Below the pieces are notes generated by a model, which saw nothing but the letters and a program-made list of their open reading frames with translations, did no database searches and was not told the origin of the DNA. This document shows, piece after piece, positions 1 through 10,317 of a stretch of 64,000 nucleotides of DNA (positions within the stretch are counted from its first letter, which is position 1; the number at the start of each line of letters is the position of its first letter). Source of the stretch: Chromatiales bacterium (lineage in GTDB: Bacteria > Pseudomonadota > Gammaproteobacteria > Steroidobacterales > GCA-2729495); NCBI GenBank assembly GCA_002688175.1, contig NZCC01000068.1, forward strand, positions 17,328 through 81,327. Direction: 5' to 3'. The position numbers and the translations under genes are program-made.

Positions 1-1142
1 TCGTCAGCCAGCGGTGAGTACGCGGGGTTCCTCCTGGCCGATACCGTGAACCGGGAGTTGGGATGCGCGGCTGGACCGTTCTCGCCGGTAAACGGGTTGC
101 CCTTCCAGTCGATGGTTGGCACGCCGGTGGTTTTTTGTTCCCACCAGGGTTCGTTGTCTGCCGTAACCGCGACGTTGGTAAAGATCGTGTCACTCTGGAT
201 CGTATTGTAAGCGTTAGGGTTGGTGTTCTCATTGGTGCCCGGAACCACGCCAAAATAACCGGCTTCGGGATTAATGGCACGCAGCTGGCCGGTTTCGTCA
301 AGATGCAGCCAGGCGATATCATCGCCAATGGTACGAACTTTCCAGCCGGCATGAGACTCGGGTGGAATCAGCATGGCCAGGTTGGTTTTGCCGCAGGCCG
401 ATGGGAATGCGGCAGCCAGGTAATGCTTTTCACCCTCTGGATTCTCGATTTCGACAATCAGCATGTGCTCGGCAAGCCATCCTTCCGTGCGTGCCTGTGA
501 ACTGGCGATGCGCAGGGCATGGCATTTCTTGCCCAGCAGGGCATTGCCGCCATAGCCTGAGCCAAAGCTCTGGATCATCAGTTCTTCAGGGAAATGCATG
601 ATGAATCGTCGCTCAGGATCGAGTTCACCGGTTGAGTGCAGGCCACGTACGAACCGGTCTTCTTGCTCGATTCGTTCAAGTGCCGGTTGGCCCATCCGGG
701 TCATGAGATTCATGTTCGCAACGACGTAGGGGCTGTCGGTGATTTCGACACCACAGCGAGAATACGATGAATCGATCGGACCCATGCAATACGGAATGAC
801 ATACATCGTGCGTCCCTGCATGCAGCCAGAGAACAGGTCATCCATCTTCATGTGGGCATCAGTTGGTTGCATCCAGTGATTATTCGGTCCGGTGTCTTCT
901 TCTTCCGGGGTACAGATAAAGGTCAGGTGTTCAACGCGTGCGACATCGGTTGGATTCGATCGGTGCAGGTAGCAGTTCTTGTAGTTGTCATTGAGTTTGA
1001 TCAGATCGCCACTATCGAGCATCTGATTGATCAGGCCCTGATATTCTGTCTCACTGCCATCACACCAGTAGATATTGTCCGGTTTTGTCAGCATGGCGAC
1101 CTCGTCGACCCATTGCTGAAGTGATTCGTTACTTGTCGTCAT
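1..1142 (-). CDS. pckG: Phosphoenolpyruvate carboxykinase (GTP), partial
   Basis: Converts oxaloacetate plus GTP to phosphoenolpyruvate, the entry step of gluconeogenesis in the cytosol. It was read from the reverse complement; the ORF track omits it because no stop codon occurs before the window edge. About 380 N-terminal residues are present of roughly 600 in the family. Visible motifs are the P-loop FPSACGKTN, the upstream PYCMGPI stretch, and PGTNENTNPNA. The ATG at 1142 is preceded by a GAGG ribosome binding site. The C-terminal third lies outside the window. The family (GTP- rather than ATP-dependent) is clear from these motifs. The gene is divergent from yoaA, with 298 bp between the two starts. 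Confidence 0.95.
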   Translation of the reverse strand, partial: MTTSNESLQQWVDEVAMLTKPDNIYWCDGSETEYQGLINQMLDSGDLIKLNDNYKNCYLHRSNPTDVARVEHLTFICTPEEEDTGPNNHWMQPTDAHMKMDDLFSGCMQGRTMYVIPYCMGPIDSSYSRCGVEITDSPYVVANMNLMTRMGQPALERIEQEDRFVRGLHSTGELDPERRFIMHFPEELMIQSFGSGYGGNALLGKKCHALRIASSQARTEGWLAEHMLIVEIENPEGEKHYLAAAFPSACGKTNLAMLIPPESHAGWKVRTIGDDIAWLHLDETGQLRAINPEAGYFGVVPGTNENTNPNAYNTIQSDTIFTNVAVTADNEPWWEQKTTGVPTIDWKGNPFTGENGPAAHPNSRFTVSARRNPAYSPLAD

Positions 1143-1250
1143 ACCATTCCTCGGCAGGTATTGCCGTTCTGTGTGTGCAGAGTAAATTAAAGAGGCGCCT
1201 GTGCTTTATCGTCCGTGTAATTATTCAGGGGCCCGCTGCAGGGAAAGCGT

Positions 1251-1278
1251 ATTATACAGATGCGTCGTCGGTGGTCAG
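1251..1278 (-). promoter_or_regulatory. Candidate sigma-70 promoter for pckG
   Basis: On the minus strand a perfect TATAAT (plus-strand 1251-1256) lies 16 nt downstream of CTGACC (plus-strand 1273-1278), about 110 nt upstream of the pckG start. The rest of the 1143-1440 divergent spacer shows no gene. An AT-rich stretch just before yoaA may hold its promoter, but no clear -35/-10 pair was found. Inferred by eye only. Confidence 0.45.
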
Positions 1279-1440
1279 CCCGATTTGGGCCTGTTTTGGG
1301 CTCCGATGCGACAATTCAGATCAGACAACCGCAGCAGGATGGCTGGATGGATCGGATCCGGTCTGATTTGTAGTTGAATCTGAAACTAGGATATATGTGT
1401 AAGCTTCTGATATTTAATTTGATATTTTCTTGTGTTGACG

Positions 1441-3375
1441 ATGACTGATGCTAATTTAACCGCCATGTTCGGTGCGGAGGGTCCGCTTGCGGCGTGTCTG
1501 ACTGGTTTTCGGCCGCGACCCGAGCAGCTGACCATGGCGCAGAATGTTGCTGAAGCATTGGTCGAGGGTCACAGTCTTGTGGTTGAAGCGGGCACGGGTA
1601 CCGGGAAAACTCTGGCGTACTTGTTGCCAGCCCTTGATTCTGGATTGCGAATCGTTATTTCAACCGGGACCAAAACGCTGCAGGATCAGTTGTTTCATCG
1701 TGACCTGCCGATGATAGGCAAGGCTGTGGGGCGGCCGGTCGATGCTCAGTTACTGAAGGGAAGATCAAATTATCTGTGCCTGTATCGGCTGAATCAATTG
1801 ACCAGTGCAGCCGATGAATCGTCGACGCCGAGTCGTGGTGCCGATATCGAGCTGCTCAGGCAATGGGCAGAGCGGACCCTGACCGGTGATACCGCCGAGG
1901 TTAGCGAATTACCTGAAAATTCACCGCTGTGGCCCCGCGTGACCTCCACCGTTGATAACTGCCTCGGTTCACGTTGCCCGCTGTTCGATGATTGCCATGT
2001 TGTGGCGGCCCGGCATGCAGCCCGTGAGGCTGAAATGGTGGTGGTTAATCATCATCTGCTGATGGCTGACCTGGCGATGAAGGAAGAGGGTTTTGGGCAA
2101 CTCTTGCCGGGCGCCGATGCGCTCATCATCGACGAGGCGCACCGGTTTCCCGATGTTGCCCAGGGCTTTTTCACGATCGGATTCGGTACCGGGCAGGTGC
2201 TTGATCTTGCGGGTGATGTACGCAGCGAGTTGGTTCGCGGTGGTGCTTTCGACAGACCGCTCGAACAGGCGCTCGATGAACTGCGCAAGGCTGCTGCTGA
2301 TGCACGACTGACGCTGAGTGATGGGGTGGCAAACCTGCCGTGGGATGCGACCCGGGATGATTTCAAGTCCGCTTTTGATACGCTCGGTGCGTCGCTGGAT
2401 GGGGTGAGCTCGGAATTGGCTGCGATTGAGGATTCAAGTCCGGGTCTGCAGCGATGTCGGCAGCGGGCCGGGGCGATGTTTGCTGCATTCGAGGCAATTG
2501 TCTCTGCACGGGATGACCAGGGTTTGCGCTGGATCAGGCTGGCCCGGCGTACTTTTACGGCTAATGTCACGCCGCTGGATACGGCGGAGGAGTTAGGTGC
2601 CTTGCTCGAATCACGCCCCGCGGCTTGGGTCTTTACCTCGGCGACACTGGCGGTTCGGGATAATTTCCAGCACTTTATCAGTCGTATTGGCTTGCAGGAC
2701 GTCAGGACTCGGCAGATTCCGAGTCCGTTTCCTTTTGCTGATATCGCCCGCCTGTATCTGCCCCGGGGTCTGCCCCAGCCAAATGATCCTGAATTTACGG
2801 ATCGGGCCGTCGCTGAAATGCGTGCCGCGGTCATTGCCAGTGGCGGCCATGCTTTTTTGTTGTTCACGAGTCATCGGGCATTACGTCGTGCGGCTGAAAT
2901 ACTGAGCGATGATTCGGATTTTGATTTTCCTTTGCTGGTTCAGGGCACCGAGCCGCGAACCAGGCTCCTTGAGCAATTCGCCGGTCAGCCACGAGCGGTA
3001 CTGCTTGGAACGGCAACTTTCTGGGAGGGGATTGATATCCGCGGTCATGATCTCGTGCTGGTTGCGATTGACCGGCTGCCCTTTGCTTCACCGGGTGATC
3101 CGCTACTTGCGGCCCGTCTCGAGGCTATCCGCAGCCAGGGCGGCAACCCGTTTCGTGATTACCAGTTACCGCAGGCTGTGCTGAGCCTGAAGCAGGGTGT
3201 CGGTAGGCTGATTCGTGACTATGACGATTATGGTGTTGTCATGATCTGTGATCCGCGCTTGACTGAAAAAAGCTACGGTCGAGTGTTTATGTCGAGTTTG
3301 CCGCCGATGCCAGTCGTTCGGGATTTGGATATGATTCGTGAATTCTATGTGGCGCACGGAGTCACTGAATCATGA
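1441..3375 (+). CDS. yoaA: ATP-dependent DNA helicase, DinG/YoaA family
   Basis: Superfamily 2, XPD-like iron-sulfur helicase involved in DNA damage tolerance. The 644-residue product has Walker A GTGTGKT near residue 55, four cysteines (NYLCLYR, then CLGSRCPLFDDC) that fit the Fe-S cluster, a DEAH box (IDEAHRF), and C-terminal motifs GTATFWEGIDI and KQGVGRLIR. Length matches E. coli YoaA (about 636). The ORF track starts at GTG 1432; ATG 1441 gives the more usual start, and neither has a strong Shine-Dalgarno. It overlaps tsaB by 4 nt (ATGA), so the two are translationally coupled. DinG itself is longer and less similar in layout, so YoaA is preferred. Confidence 0.9.
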   Translation: MTDANLTAMFGAEGPLAACLTGFRPRPEQLTMAQNVAEALVEGHSLVVEAGTGTGKTLAYLLPALDSGLRIVISTGTKTLQDQLFHRDLPMIGKAVGRPVDAQLLKGRSNYLCLYRLNQLTSAADESSTPSRGADIELLRQWAERTLTGDTAEVSELPENSPLWPRVTSTVDNCLGSRCPLFDDCHVVAARHAAREAEMVVVNHHLLMADLAMKEEGFGQLLPGADALIIDEAHRFPDVAQGFFTIGFGTGQVLDLAGDVRSELVRGGAFDRPLEQALDELRKAAADARLTLSDGVANLPWDATRDDFKSAFDTLGASLDGVSSELAAIEDSSPGLQRCRQRAGAMFAAFEAIVSARDDQGLRWIRLARRTFTANVTPLDTAEELGALLESRPAAWVFTSATLAVRDNFQHFISRIGLQDVRTRQIPSPFPFADIARLYLPRGLPQPNDPEFTDRAVAEMRAAVIASGGHAFLLFTSHRALRRAAEILSDDSDFDFPLLVQGTEPRTRLLEQFAGQPRAVLLGTATFWEGIDIRGHDLVLVAIDRLPFASPGDPLLAARLEAIRSQGGNPFRDYQLPQAVLSLKQGVGRLIRDYDDYGVVMICDPRLTEKSYGRVFMSSLPPMPVVRDLDMIREFYVAHGVTES

Positions 3376-4064
3376 CGCAGGATGCACAAAAGGCGTTTAC
3401 CTGCCTGGCGATCGAACTTGCGGCCGGCGTCGGCAGTGTGGCTGCCTGCATCGGCACGCAAACCACCAGTCGTGAATACCCGGTTCCGTCAATGCAGTCA
3501 CGTGAAATCTATTCGGGTGTTCGCGAAGTGCTGGATGATCTGGGGCTGGAACTCGCGGCATTGGACTGCATTGCTTTCGGTTGTGGTCCCGGTGCATTTA
3601 CCGGTCTGCGCGTTGCTGCGGCTGCTGCCCAGGCCCTTGCTTACGGTGCTGGCATACCGGTTGCCCGGGTATCCAGCCTGGCCTCGCTGGCTGCCGGTGC
3701 CGCACGCAGGCACAGTGTCGATTGTGTTGTGCCATGTTTTGATGCGCGTATGGGTGAAGCCTATCTGGGTATTTATACCGGCAATCCTTCAACCGGGCTG
3801 CAGGAGGTAGTACCGGACCGCCTGGTCGACCCTGAACAGTTCAGGTTGTCAGCAGACCTGCAGTTTTTTGCCGCGGGCCCGGGTTGGTCCGTATACCCGG
3901 CGTTGGTTGAAAATCACCCGGCACAGATCGTCGGATCAGATTTCACTCTTGAGCCATCGGCGGACGATCTGCTTGTGCTGGCGAGCCAACAGTTTCGTGA
4001 CGGCCAAACGGTTGCCGCCGCAGAGGCGCTGCCAAACTATATACGTGACAAAGTTACGTATTGA
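3372..4064 (+). CDS. tsaB: tRNA threonylcarbamoyladenosine biosynthesis protein TsaB
   Basis: Partner of TsaD and TsaE in making the t6A37 modification of ANN-decoding tRNAs. The 230-residue protein has an ASKHA-fold N-terminal part with the family signature FGCGPGAFTGLR (about residues 72-83) and the following hydrophobic helix. Length matches E. coli TsaB (231). The ATG overlaps the yoaA stop codon. The yoaA-tsaB pairing is also seen in E. coli and other gammaproteobacteria, which supports both assignments. Confidence 0.94.
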   Translation: MTQDAQKAFTCLAIELAAGVGSVAACIGTQTTSREYPVPSMQSREIYSGVREVLDDLGLELAALDCIAFGCGPGAFTGLRVAAAAAQALAYGAGIPVARVSSLASLAAGAARRHSVDCVVPCFDARMGEAYLGIYTGNPSTGLQEVVPDRLVDPEQFRLSADLQFFAAGPGWSVYPALVENHPAQIVGSDFTLEPSADDLLVLASQQFRDGQTVAAAEALPNYIRDKVTY

Positions 4065-4081
4065 GAGATATTCTGTGAATC

Positions 4082-4612
4082 ATGATCATCGATACCCTTA
4101 ATACACTGCGTACACTGCTTTTTCAGCCACGCATCGGTAATTTCGCTGCCTTCATTGCCTGTACCGGCATGATGGGATTTGCTTTGTTCGCACAGCATGT
4201 CTTGCACCTGGAGCCATGTCCGTTATGCATATTTCAACGCGTTGCGCTGATCACGCTGGGTGGCGTGTTCCTGCTTGCTGCCATTCACCCGGCGGGCAGG
4301 ATAGGTCGGCGTATCTATGCCGTGATGCTGGCTGCTCCGGCCCTGGCGGGGGTTGGCGTGGCCGGTCGTCACGTATGGTTACAGAATCTGCCGAAAGATC
4401 AGGTACCCGCGTGTGGCCCCGGGCTGGATTTCATGGTCGATACGTTTCCAATGCTCGAGGTACTCGATATGGTCCTGTCCGGCTCAGGAGAGTGTGCTGA
4501 GGTTGTCTGGCGCTTTCTGGGATTATCCATGCCGACCTGGACGCTGGTCTGTTTTCTGGCGCTGGGTGGCTGGGGCGTATGGCTTAACTGGACGAATCGT
4601 CAGCCAACATGA
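4082..4612 (+). CDS. dsbB: Disulfide bond formation protein B
   Basis: Inner-membrane enzyme that reoxidises DsbA by passing electrons to quinone. The 176-residue product has four predicted hydrophobic segments, the first redox pair in EPCPLCIFQR, and a second periplasmic pair in VPACGPG and GSGECAEV. This is the canonical CxxC plus CX(n)C arrangement. It lies 17 nt after tsaB. Its 3' end overlaps the convergent dapE gene by 29 nt, so the last codons of both genes share DNA. Confidence 0.95.
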   Translation: MIIDTLNTLRTLLFQPRIGNFAAFIACTGMMGFALFAQHVLHLEPCPLCIFQRVALITLGGVFLLAAIHPAGRIGRRIYAVMLAAPALAGVGVAGRHVWLQNLPKDQVPACGPGLDFMVDTFPMLEVLDMVLSGSGECAEVVWRFLGLSMPTWTLVCFLALGGWGVWLNWTNRQPT

Positions 4613-5726
4613 TCTGCAAAGTCTTTAAATAGACATTCTTAATCCGTTCGATGTCATCAACCCGAATCAGTTCGTTCACTTTGTGAATCGATTTATTGAC
4701 GGGCCCGAATTCAACAACATGCGCACCGCTCGGTGCGATGAAGCGCCCGTCAGAGGTGCCGCCGCCGGTCGATAGCTCGGGTGTCAGGCCGGTAATCTCG
4801 GTAACAGCCTGCAGCGTGGCCTGTGACAGCCGGTCATCGGGCGTCAGGAACGGCGCACCGGATAAATGCCACTTCAGGGAATAGTTGAGCCCGTGTTTAT
4901 CAAGTAGCTTTTCGACGAACTCCTGTAATTGTTTGTGATCCCACACAGTCGAGAATCTGAAATTAAAACGGGTATATAGAGAGTCGGGTGTGACATTCGG
5001 TGCGCCGCTGTCACTTTCGATCTTTACAACTTGAAAACTGGTTGGAGGAAAATACTCGTTGCCGCTGTCAAGAATTCGCCCATAAAGATCTGCAAGTACC
5101 GGGGCAAAACGCTGGATAGGATTATCAGCCAGTTGCGGGTAAGCGATGTGGCCCCGTTGTCCGTGTACGGTCAACATGCCACTCAGTGATCCGCGTCTGC
5201 CGATACGAATCGTGTCGCCGAGTTGTTCGTTGCAGGAAGGTTCACCGATCATGCACCAGTCAATTTTTTCACCCCGTGCATCCAGCGTTTCGATTACTTT
5301 CTTCGTGCCTTCACGGGCACGGCCTTCCTCGTCGCTGGTGATCAAAAAGGCTATTGAGCCAGGATGCTGTGGATGGCTGTTGATGAATTCTTCCGTCGCC
5401 TCAACCATGGCTGCGAGACTGGCTTTCATGTCGGCCGCGCCACGTCCGTAGAGGATGCCATCACGAATGTCCGGTACAAACGGGTTGGAGTCCCATTGAT
5501 CTTCCGGTCCGGATGGGACGACATCAGTATGACCGGCAAAGCAAAATATTGGCGCCGACTGCCCGCGTCGTGCCCAGAGATTTGTCACATCACCGAATTT
5601 GAGTGTTTCACACTCGAAGCCGATTTTTTTCAGGCGTTCGGCAATCAGTTCCTGGCAGCCGTCATCATCGGGTGTTACCGATTGCCGACGGATCAGTTGC
5701 TGAGTGAATTCCAGCGCATCAGTCAT
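4584..5726 (-). CDS. dapE: Succinyl-diaminopimelate desuccinylase
   Basis: Zinc peptidase-M20 enzyme that hydrolyses N-succinyl-LL-diaminopimelate to LL-DAP in lysine and peptidoglycan synthesis. The 380-residue product has the metal-binding motif CFAGHTDVVPSGP, the catalytic SDEEG segment, GRGAADMKAS, and the C-terminal STGGGTSDGRF. Length matches the family (about 375-380). It is the last gene of the minus-strand map-glnD-dapD-dapE run, 17 nt after dapD. Its last codons overlap the 3' end of dsbB on the other strand. Confidence 0.96.
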   Translation of the reverse strand: MTDALEFTQQLIRRQSVTPDDDGCQELIAERLKKIGFECETLKFGDVTNLWARRGQSAPIFCFAGHTDVVPSGPEDQWDSNPFVPDIRDGILYGRGAADMKASLAAMVEATEEFINSHPQHPGSIAFLITSDEEGRAREGTKKVIETLDARGEKIDWCMIGEPSCNEQLGDTIRIGRRGSLSGMLTVHGQRGHIAYPQLADNPIQRFAPVLADLYGRILDSGNEYFPPTSFQVVKIESDSGAPNVTPDSLYTRFNFRFSTVWDHKQLQEFVEKLLDKHGLNYSLKWHLSGAPFLTPDDRLSQATLQAVTEITGLTPELSTGGGTSDGRFIAPSGAHVVEFGPVNKSIHKVNELIRVDDIERIKNVYLKTLQIMLADDSSS

Positions 5727-5743
5727 GATTTATGCAATCCGTT

Positions 5744-6565
5744 TCATTCTAAACGCAGCAGATCATTGATGGCTGTCTTGGCACGGGTTTTGGCATCGAC
5801 GCGTTTGACAATGACAGCGGCGTAGAGACTGCAGTTACCTTTGCTTGACGGTAGCGTTCCCGGTACAACGACAGATCCGGCCGGGACCCGACCATAGATA
5901 ACTTCATCTTTGTCCCGGTCATAGATTCGTGTGCTTTGGCCGATAAAGACTCCCATCGAGATGACGGCGCCTGATTCGACGATGACACCTTCAACGATTT
6001 CCGAGCGGGCGCCAATAAAACAGTCGTCTTCTATGATGGTCGGGCCGGCCTGGATGGGTTCAAGCACGCCGCCGATGCCCACGCCGCCGGACAAGTGAAC
6101 ATTTCTGCCAATTTGCGCGCAACTGCCGACCGTGGCCCAGGTGTCTACCAGCGTGCCACTATCGACAAAGGCGCCGATATTGACGTAGGAGGGCATCAGT
6201 ACGACATCGCGCGCGATATATGCACCCTTGCGCGCTACTGCGTTTGGTACGACCCGGATGCCGGCCTGATCGAAATCAGCCTGGGTCATGCCGGTAAATT
6301 TCAAGGGTACTTTGTCGAAGTAGTTGGTATGGCCTCCGTCGATGCATCGGCCCTGTTCAATGCCAAAATACAGCAGTACAGCTTTTTTAAGCCACTGGTT
6401 TACGATCCAGCCATCCGGGCCTTTCTCCGCTACGCGGGCCTGGCCGCTATCGAGAAGTTCGATGGCCGTCAATATGCTGGCCTGAAGCTCTGGATCAGGA
6501 TTGCTGAGGTCAAGGGCTTTTCGTTCGTCAAACGCCGTTTCAATTGTGGTCTTGAGGTCTTCCAT
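5744..6565 (-). CDS. dapD: Tetrahydrodipicolinate N-succinyltransferase
   Basis: Transfers succinyl from succinyl-CoA to tetrahydrodipicolinate, two steps before DapE. It is a left-handed beta-helix hexapeptide-repeat protein; repeats such as [20 protein letters not shown] and [17 protein letters not shown] are visible. The ORF track runs up to 6733, but family alignment puts the start at [12 protein letters not shown] 6565, giving 273 residues, the normal length. In Pseudomonas the aminotransferase gene dapC sits between glnD and dapD; it is not present here and must be encoded elsewhere or replaced by another aminotransferase. Confidence 0.95.
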   Translation of the reverse strand: MEDLKTTIETAFDERKALDLSNPDPELQASILTAIELLDSGQARVAEKGPDGWIVNQWLKKAVLLYFGIEQGRCIDGGHTNYFDKVPLKFTGMTQADFDQAGIRVVPNAVARKGAYIARDVVLMPSYVNIGAFVDSGTLVDTWATVGSCAQIGRNVHLSGGVGIGGVLEPIQAGPTIIEDDCFIGARSEIVEGVIVESGAVISMGVFIGQSTRIYDRDKDEVIYGRVPAGSVVVPGTLPSSKGNCSLYAAVIVKRVDAKTRAKTAINDLLRLE

Positions 6566-6611
6566 GCTGGTTATCCGGTTCTGGTTGACGGAATTATAGG
6601 GTATTCGGCGA

Positions 6612-9374
6612 TCACATCGTTGTATCTGATAATGCGCTGAGCAAATCTGATTCCAGTTCATCGCAGGCAGCGGCTGATAACGGATTTCCCGAATGGTCGG
6701 TGATGTAGAATATATCTTCTGCCCGCTCACCAATGGTCAGTACTTTCGCCGTCTGAATAACAATTTCATGGCTGCGCAAGATCTGTCCGACTTCACACAG
6801 CAATCCGGGCCTGTCCCCGGCAACGATTTCCATGATCGTTCTGCGATTGACGTCATCCTGTACAAAACTTACGAGTATCGCGGTATCGAATAAACGGACC
6901 TGACGGGGTGCGCGGCGCGTTACGGTTACCGGAATGTCGGGACTGGAGGCCAGGGTTCGGGTCAGACGACTCTTGATTAGTTCAAGTCGCGCGTGATCTA
7001 AAATCCGCTCACCGCTTTGTTCGATGATGACAAATGTTGTCAGTTGAAGTTGGTTGTGCAGTGGGATGATCCTGGCATCTACGATATTCAGGCCGAGTTC
7101 ATCCAGTACAGCTGTCGAGGTTGCAAATGCATAATATTGCTGCGGTGAAAACAAGAATAAGGCCGTGCCGCCATGAAATGCCTGCTCCATGAGGTCAACC
7201 ATGATGGTTGGCTGGTTGCTCGCTTCTCGGGCGAATAAACGTGTGTGTGAATCGATTTCTTCTGGCCGGCAGCGCAGGAAATATTCATCGGTGAAGAAAT
7301 TCCAGACGTTCTCAATTTCTTCATCACTCAGCCCTGCCTGAGTCAGCAATATGCGGGCTTCATGTTTTCGCTGAGTGAGGAGTTCATCTTTGTCGATCGG
7401 GTTGGCAAGACCACGTCGCAACGCCTGCTTGGCCAATCGGTACAGACCTTCCAACAGCTGTGCTTTCCACGAGTTCCATAGTTCCGGGTTGGTGGCCCGC
7501 ACATCGGCTACGGTCAGCAGATACAGGTAATCCAGATGTTGTTCGTCGCCGATCGTTGTGGCAAATTCGTGAATGACGGTTGGATCGCTGATATCTTTTT
7601 TTTGTGCGGTCAGTGATAACGTCAAGTGGTGGCGAACGAGCCAGGCGACAAGGTGAGCATCGTACCGAGCCATGCCATGTTCAAGGCAAAAGGATTCAGC
7701 ATCGACGGCGCCGAGTTTGGAATGATCGCCGCCACGGCCCTTGGCAATGTCATGAAATAGTCCGGCGAGATAAGCAATTTCTGGATTCCGTAACGTTCGC
7801 ATGATCTCAGAGCAGCTTGGAAATTCATGATCAAAACGTGAAAGCGCAAAACGGCGTAAATTGCTGACGACAAACAGGGTGTGAGCATCGACCGTGTAAC
7901 TGTGAAACAGGTCGTATTGCATGCGGCCGACGATGCGTCCAAAAGCCGGGATATAGCGACCCAGTACACCGTAGGTATTCATACGCCGTAATTCATGCGT
8001 GACGCCTTCGGGCGCGCTGATAATTTGCAGGAACAGTTCGTGGTTTTGTGGATCCTGTCTGAATTCATCATCGATCAGATGCAGGTTGCGCTTGATTGCG
8101 GTAATCGTAGACGCGCTGACACCCTTGAGATCTGGATGTTGCTGCAGCAGCAAAAAAAGTTCGAGCAGGGCGGATGGCGTTTTCTCGAAGATCTCGTTGT
8201 CGGCAGCCTGTAGAAAACCGTTCCTGGTTTGAAATCGCTCGGTCAATTCTTTGGGCATGACTTCGGGATTCATCAGGATTTCTTCCTGAAACCGCTGCAG
8301 AAGCATCTCATTCAACCGGCTCAGGTCCATGACGGTACGGTAATAACGCTGCATCAATTGCTCGACAGCCAGCATGAAGGTTGCATCTTTGTAACCGAAC
8401 AGATTAGCAATTTTTATCTGGTAATCGAATAGCAGGCGATCTTCACCGCGTTTGGTCAGTACATGCAGGGCGAAACGAAGACGCCACAGAAATTCCCGGC
8501 CCTGCTGTAGCAGGCGTAATTGTCCCGGAGTCAGAAACCCGTGGTCGACCAGTTCGCTTAGATTGTTGGTGCCGAAGTGACGTTGTGTAACCCAGAGGAT
8601 CATTTGAATATCTCGCAAGCCACCCGGACTGCCCTTGATATTGGGCTCAAGGTTATAAGCCGTATCACCATAGCGATGGTGCCGGGCATGCTGTTCTCTG
8701 AGTTTGGCCTCGAAAAAGTTTCGTGCGGGCCACACCCGGTCCGGCATCACCGCTGCTTGCATGGCCGCAAACAATGATTCAGAACCAGCCAGCAGGCGTG
8801 ATTCCATCATTGTCGTCACCACCGTAATATCCTGCTCAGATTCGTGACTGCACTCAGCTATTGTGCGGGTGCTGTGGCCGACTTTGAAGCCGAGGTCCCA
8901 GAGCAGGGTCAGGAAATTCGACAAGGGTTCTTCGGCGTTGTTCTTATCGGCATCAATAAGCAGGATTAACACATCGACATCTGAATGTGGGTGCAGTTCA
9001 CCGCGGCCATAGCCACCGACTGCAACGAGACTTGCCGCAGACAGTGTGTTACCAGTGGTTAGCTTCCACGCTGAGCAGACCACCAGGTCGACGAGGCGAG
9101 CGCGGTCCCTGACGAGTCGACCCGCTGATTCACCATGCAGAAACAATTGTGATAACGCGGCGTTACCACAGGCCAGCGCATGCTTGAGTTGCTCAGGCTG
9201 CGGAGCTATCAGCCACTCTGTTATGCGCTCCCATGCAATGGTCTTGTCGCCGTCAATGGTCCGGATTTCACTGGTCAGGACTTCGTTGGTCAGGACTTCA
9301 TTAGCCAGCCGGAGTTCCTCGACCGGTTGCGATAACGTCAGATCTACAGCTGAGGGGTTTGTGTGATCCTTCAT
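6612..9374 (-). CDS. glnD: [Protein-PII] uridylyltransferase / uridylyl-removing enzyme
   Basis: Bifunctional nitrogen sensor that uridylylates PII at low glutamine and deuridylylates it at high glutamine. The 920-residue product has the nucleotidyltransferase motif [19 protein letters not shown] near residue 120, an HD-domain motif [13 protein letters not shown], and two C-terminal ACT domains ([19 protein letters not shown] and [19 protein letters not shown]). It is slightly longer than E. coli GlnD (890). The extra length is at the N-terminus, which carries a short tandem duplication ([10 protein letters not shown]) not typical of the family. The start overlaps the map stop by 4 nt. Confidence 0.95.
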   Translation of the reverse strand: MKDHTNPSAVDLTLSQPVEELRLANEVLTNEVLTSEIRTIDGDKTIAWERITEWLIAPQPEQLKHALACGNAALSQLFLHGESAGRLVRDRARLVDLVVCSAWKLTTGNTLSAASLVAVGGYGRGELHPHSDVDVLILLIDADKNNAEEPLSNFLTLLWDLGFKVGHSTRTIAECSHESEQDITVVTTMMESRLLAGSESLFAAMQAAVMPDRVWPARNFFEAKLREQHARHHRYGDTAYNLEPNIKGSPGGLRDIQMILWVTQRHFGTNNLSELVDHGFLTPGQLRLLQQGREFLWRLRFALHVLTKRGEDRLLFDYQIKIANLFGYKDATFMLAVEQLMQRYYRTVMDLSRLNEMLLQRFQEEILMNPEVMPKELTERFQTRNGFLQAADNEIFEKTPSALLELFLLLQQHPDLKGVSASTITAIKRNLHLIDDEFRQDPQNHELFLQIISAPEGVTHELRRMNTYGVLGRYIPAFGRIVGRMQYDLFHSYTVDAHTLFVVSNLRRFALSRFDHEFPSCSEIMRTLRNPEIAYLAGLFHDIAKGRGGDHSKLGAVDAESFCLEHGMARYDAHLVAWLVRHHLTLSLTAQKKDISDPTVIHEFATTIGDEQHLDYLYLLTVADVRATNPELWNSWKAQLLEGLYRLAKQALRRGLANPIDKDELLTQRKHEARILLTQAGLSDEEIENVWNFFTDEYFLRCRPEEIDSHTRLFAREASNQPTIMVDLMEQAFHGGTALFLFSPQQYYAFATSTAVLDELGLNIVDARIIPLHNQLQLTTFVIIEQSGERILDHARLELIKSRLTRTLASSPDIPVTVTRRAPRQVRLFDTAILVSFVQDDVNRRTIMEIVAGDRPGLLCEVGQILRSHEIVIQTAKVLTIGERAEDIFYITDHSGNPLSAAACDELESDLLSALSDTTM

Positions 9375-9413
9375 GCAGTGCGTTCTGTAGCTCCGAGGGT
9401 CAGGACTTCATTA
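9273..9413. repeat. Three copies of a 15-16 bp word across the map/glnD junction
   Basis: The word ggtcaggacttcatta occurs at 9398-9413 (3' end of map) and 9288-9303 (5' end of glnD). A tandem 15-nt variant, ggtcaggacttcgtt, lies at 9273-9287. On the coding strand all three give the peptide NEVLT. This looks like a local duplication or slippage event that extended the GlnD N-terminus. Confidence 0.7.
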
Positions 9414-10141
9414 CCATCTTCGGTGATGAGAATGGTATGTTCCCATTGTGCCGAAAGCGAGTGGTCCTTGGTAACTACGGTCCATCCGTCAGGCATCAGC
9501 CGGACATGCCGTTTGCCGGCGTTGACCATTGGCTCGATCGTAAAAGTCATCCCCGGCACAATTTCAATGCCACTTTTTGGCAGGCCATAATGCAGAACCT
9601 GGGGATCTTCGTGAAAGCCACGTCCAATCCCGTGACCGCAATATTCACGGACGACTGAACAATGATGAGTCTCGATGTGTTTCTGAATGGCATGCCCGAT
9701 GTCACCGAGATGGGCGCCGGGCAGGGCCTGATCGATGCCATGCCATAATGCATCGAACGCGACTTGTGCGGTTCGCTGTGCCTGCACATTTGGCTTGCCG
9801 ACATGAAACATCCGGCTGCTGTCCCCATGGAACCCATCCTTGATAACGGTGATGTCAATATTGACGCAATCGCCGTTGCGCAGCTTTTTATCACTGGGGA
9901 TACCGTGACAGACAACATGGTTGATTGAGGTACAGGTCGATTTGGGGAACCCCCGATAATTCAGTGGTGCCGGGATGGCTTGCTGCGATTCAACAATATA
10001 GTCATGGCAGATCTGGTCAAGTTCATTGGTAGATATGCCGGGCTGGACATGCTGCCCGATCATATCGAGCACATCCGCGGTCAGACGACCGGCTACTCGC
10101 ATCAGGTCTTGTTCGGCTGGGGTTTTGGAAGTGATTGCCAT
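9371..10141 (-). CDS. map: Methionine aminopeptidase, type I
   Basis: Removes the initiator methionine from nascent proteins. The 256-residue product has the type I metal ligands in context: GDCVNIDITVIKDGFHGDSS (two Asp), GHGIGRGFHEDP (His), FTIEPMVNAG (Glu) and the final WEHTILITEDG (Glu). Length is normal for the family (about 260). The ATG at 10141 heads the minus-strand map-glnD-dapD-dapE operon and is divergent from rpsB, the same arrangement as in E. coli and Pseudomonas. Confidence 0.96.
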   Translation of the reverse strand: MAITSKTPAEQDLMRVAGRLTADVLDMIGQHVQPGISTNELDQICHDYIVESQQAIPAPLNYRGFPKSTCTSINHVVCHGIPSDKKLRNGDCVNIDITVIKDGFHGDSSRMFHVGKPNVQAQRTAQVAFDALWHGIDQALPGAHLGDIGHAIQKHIETHHCSVVREYCGHGIGRGFHEDPQVLHYGLPKSGIEIVPGMTFTIEPMVNAGKRHVRLMPDGWTVVTKDHSLSAQWEHTILITEDGNEVLTLGATERTA

Positions 10142-10317
10142 AGGTTGCGGTTAGGTCCGTTTGCCGTGCCAGTTCGTGCTGGTTCCGGGTGAGTTGTGTG
10201 CCAAATATGTTTTATCTTCTCACACACACAAAGTTGTAACGAAATTCGACAGCCGGTTGCCCGGTCAACTGATATGGATGGGTTTAGAGCCGCACGGGCG
10301 CTTCAAGGCCAGACACA

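Noticed and set aside
2052-2867. 271-aa minus-strand ORF inside yoaA
   Set aside because: Shadow ORF: low-complexity Ser/Ala/Arg composition, no recognisable domain, fully antisense to a clear helicase gene.
4584-4612. 29-nt convergent overlap of dsbB and dapE 3' ends
   Set aside because: Both ends are in the expected place for their families; tail-to-tail overlap of this size is common in compact genomes.
6095-6640. 181-aa plus-strand ORF over dapD
   Set aside because: Antisense to the beta-helix repeats of dapD; the apparent repeats are mirrored coding sequence.
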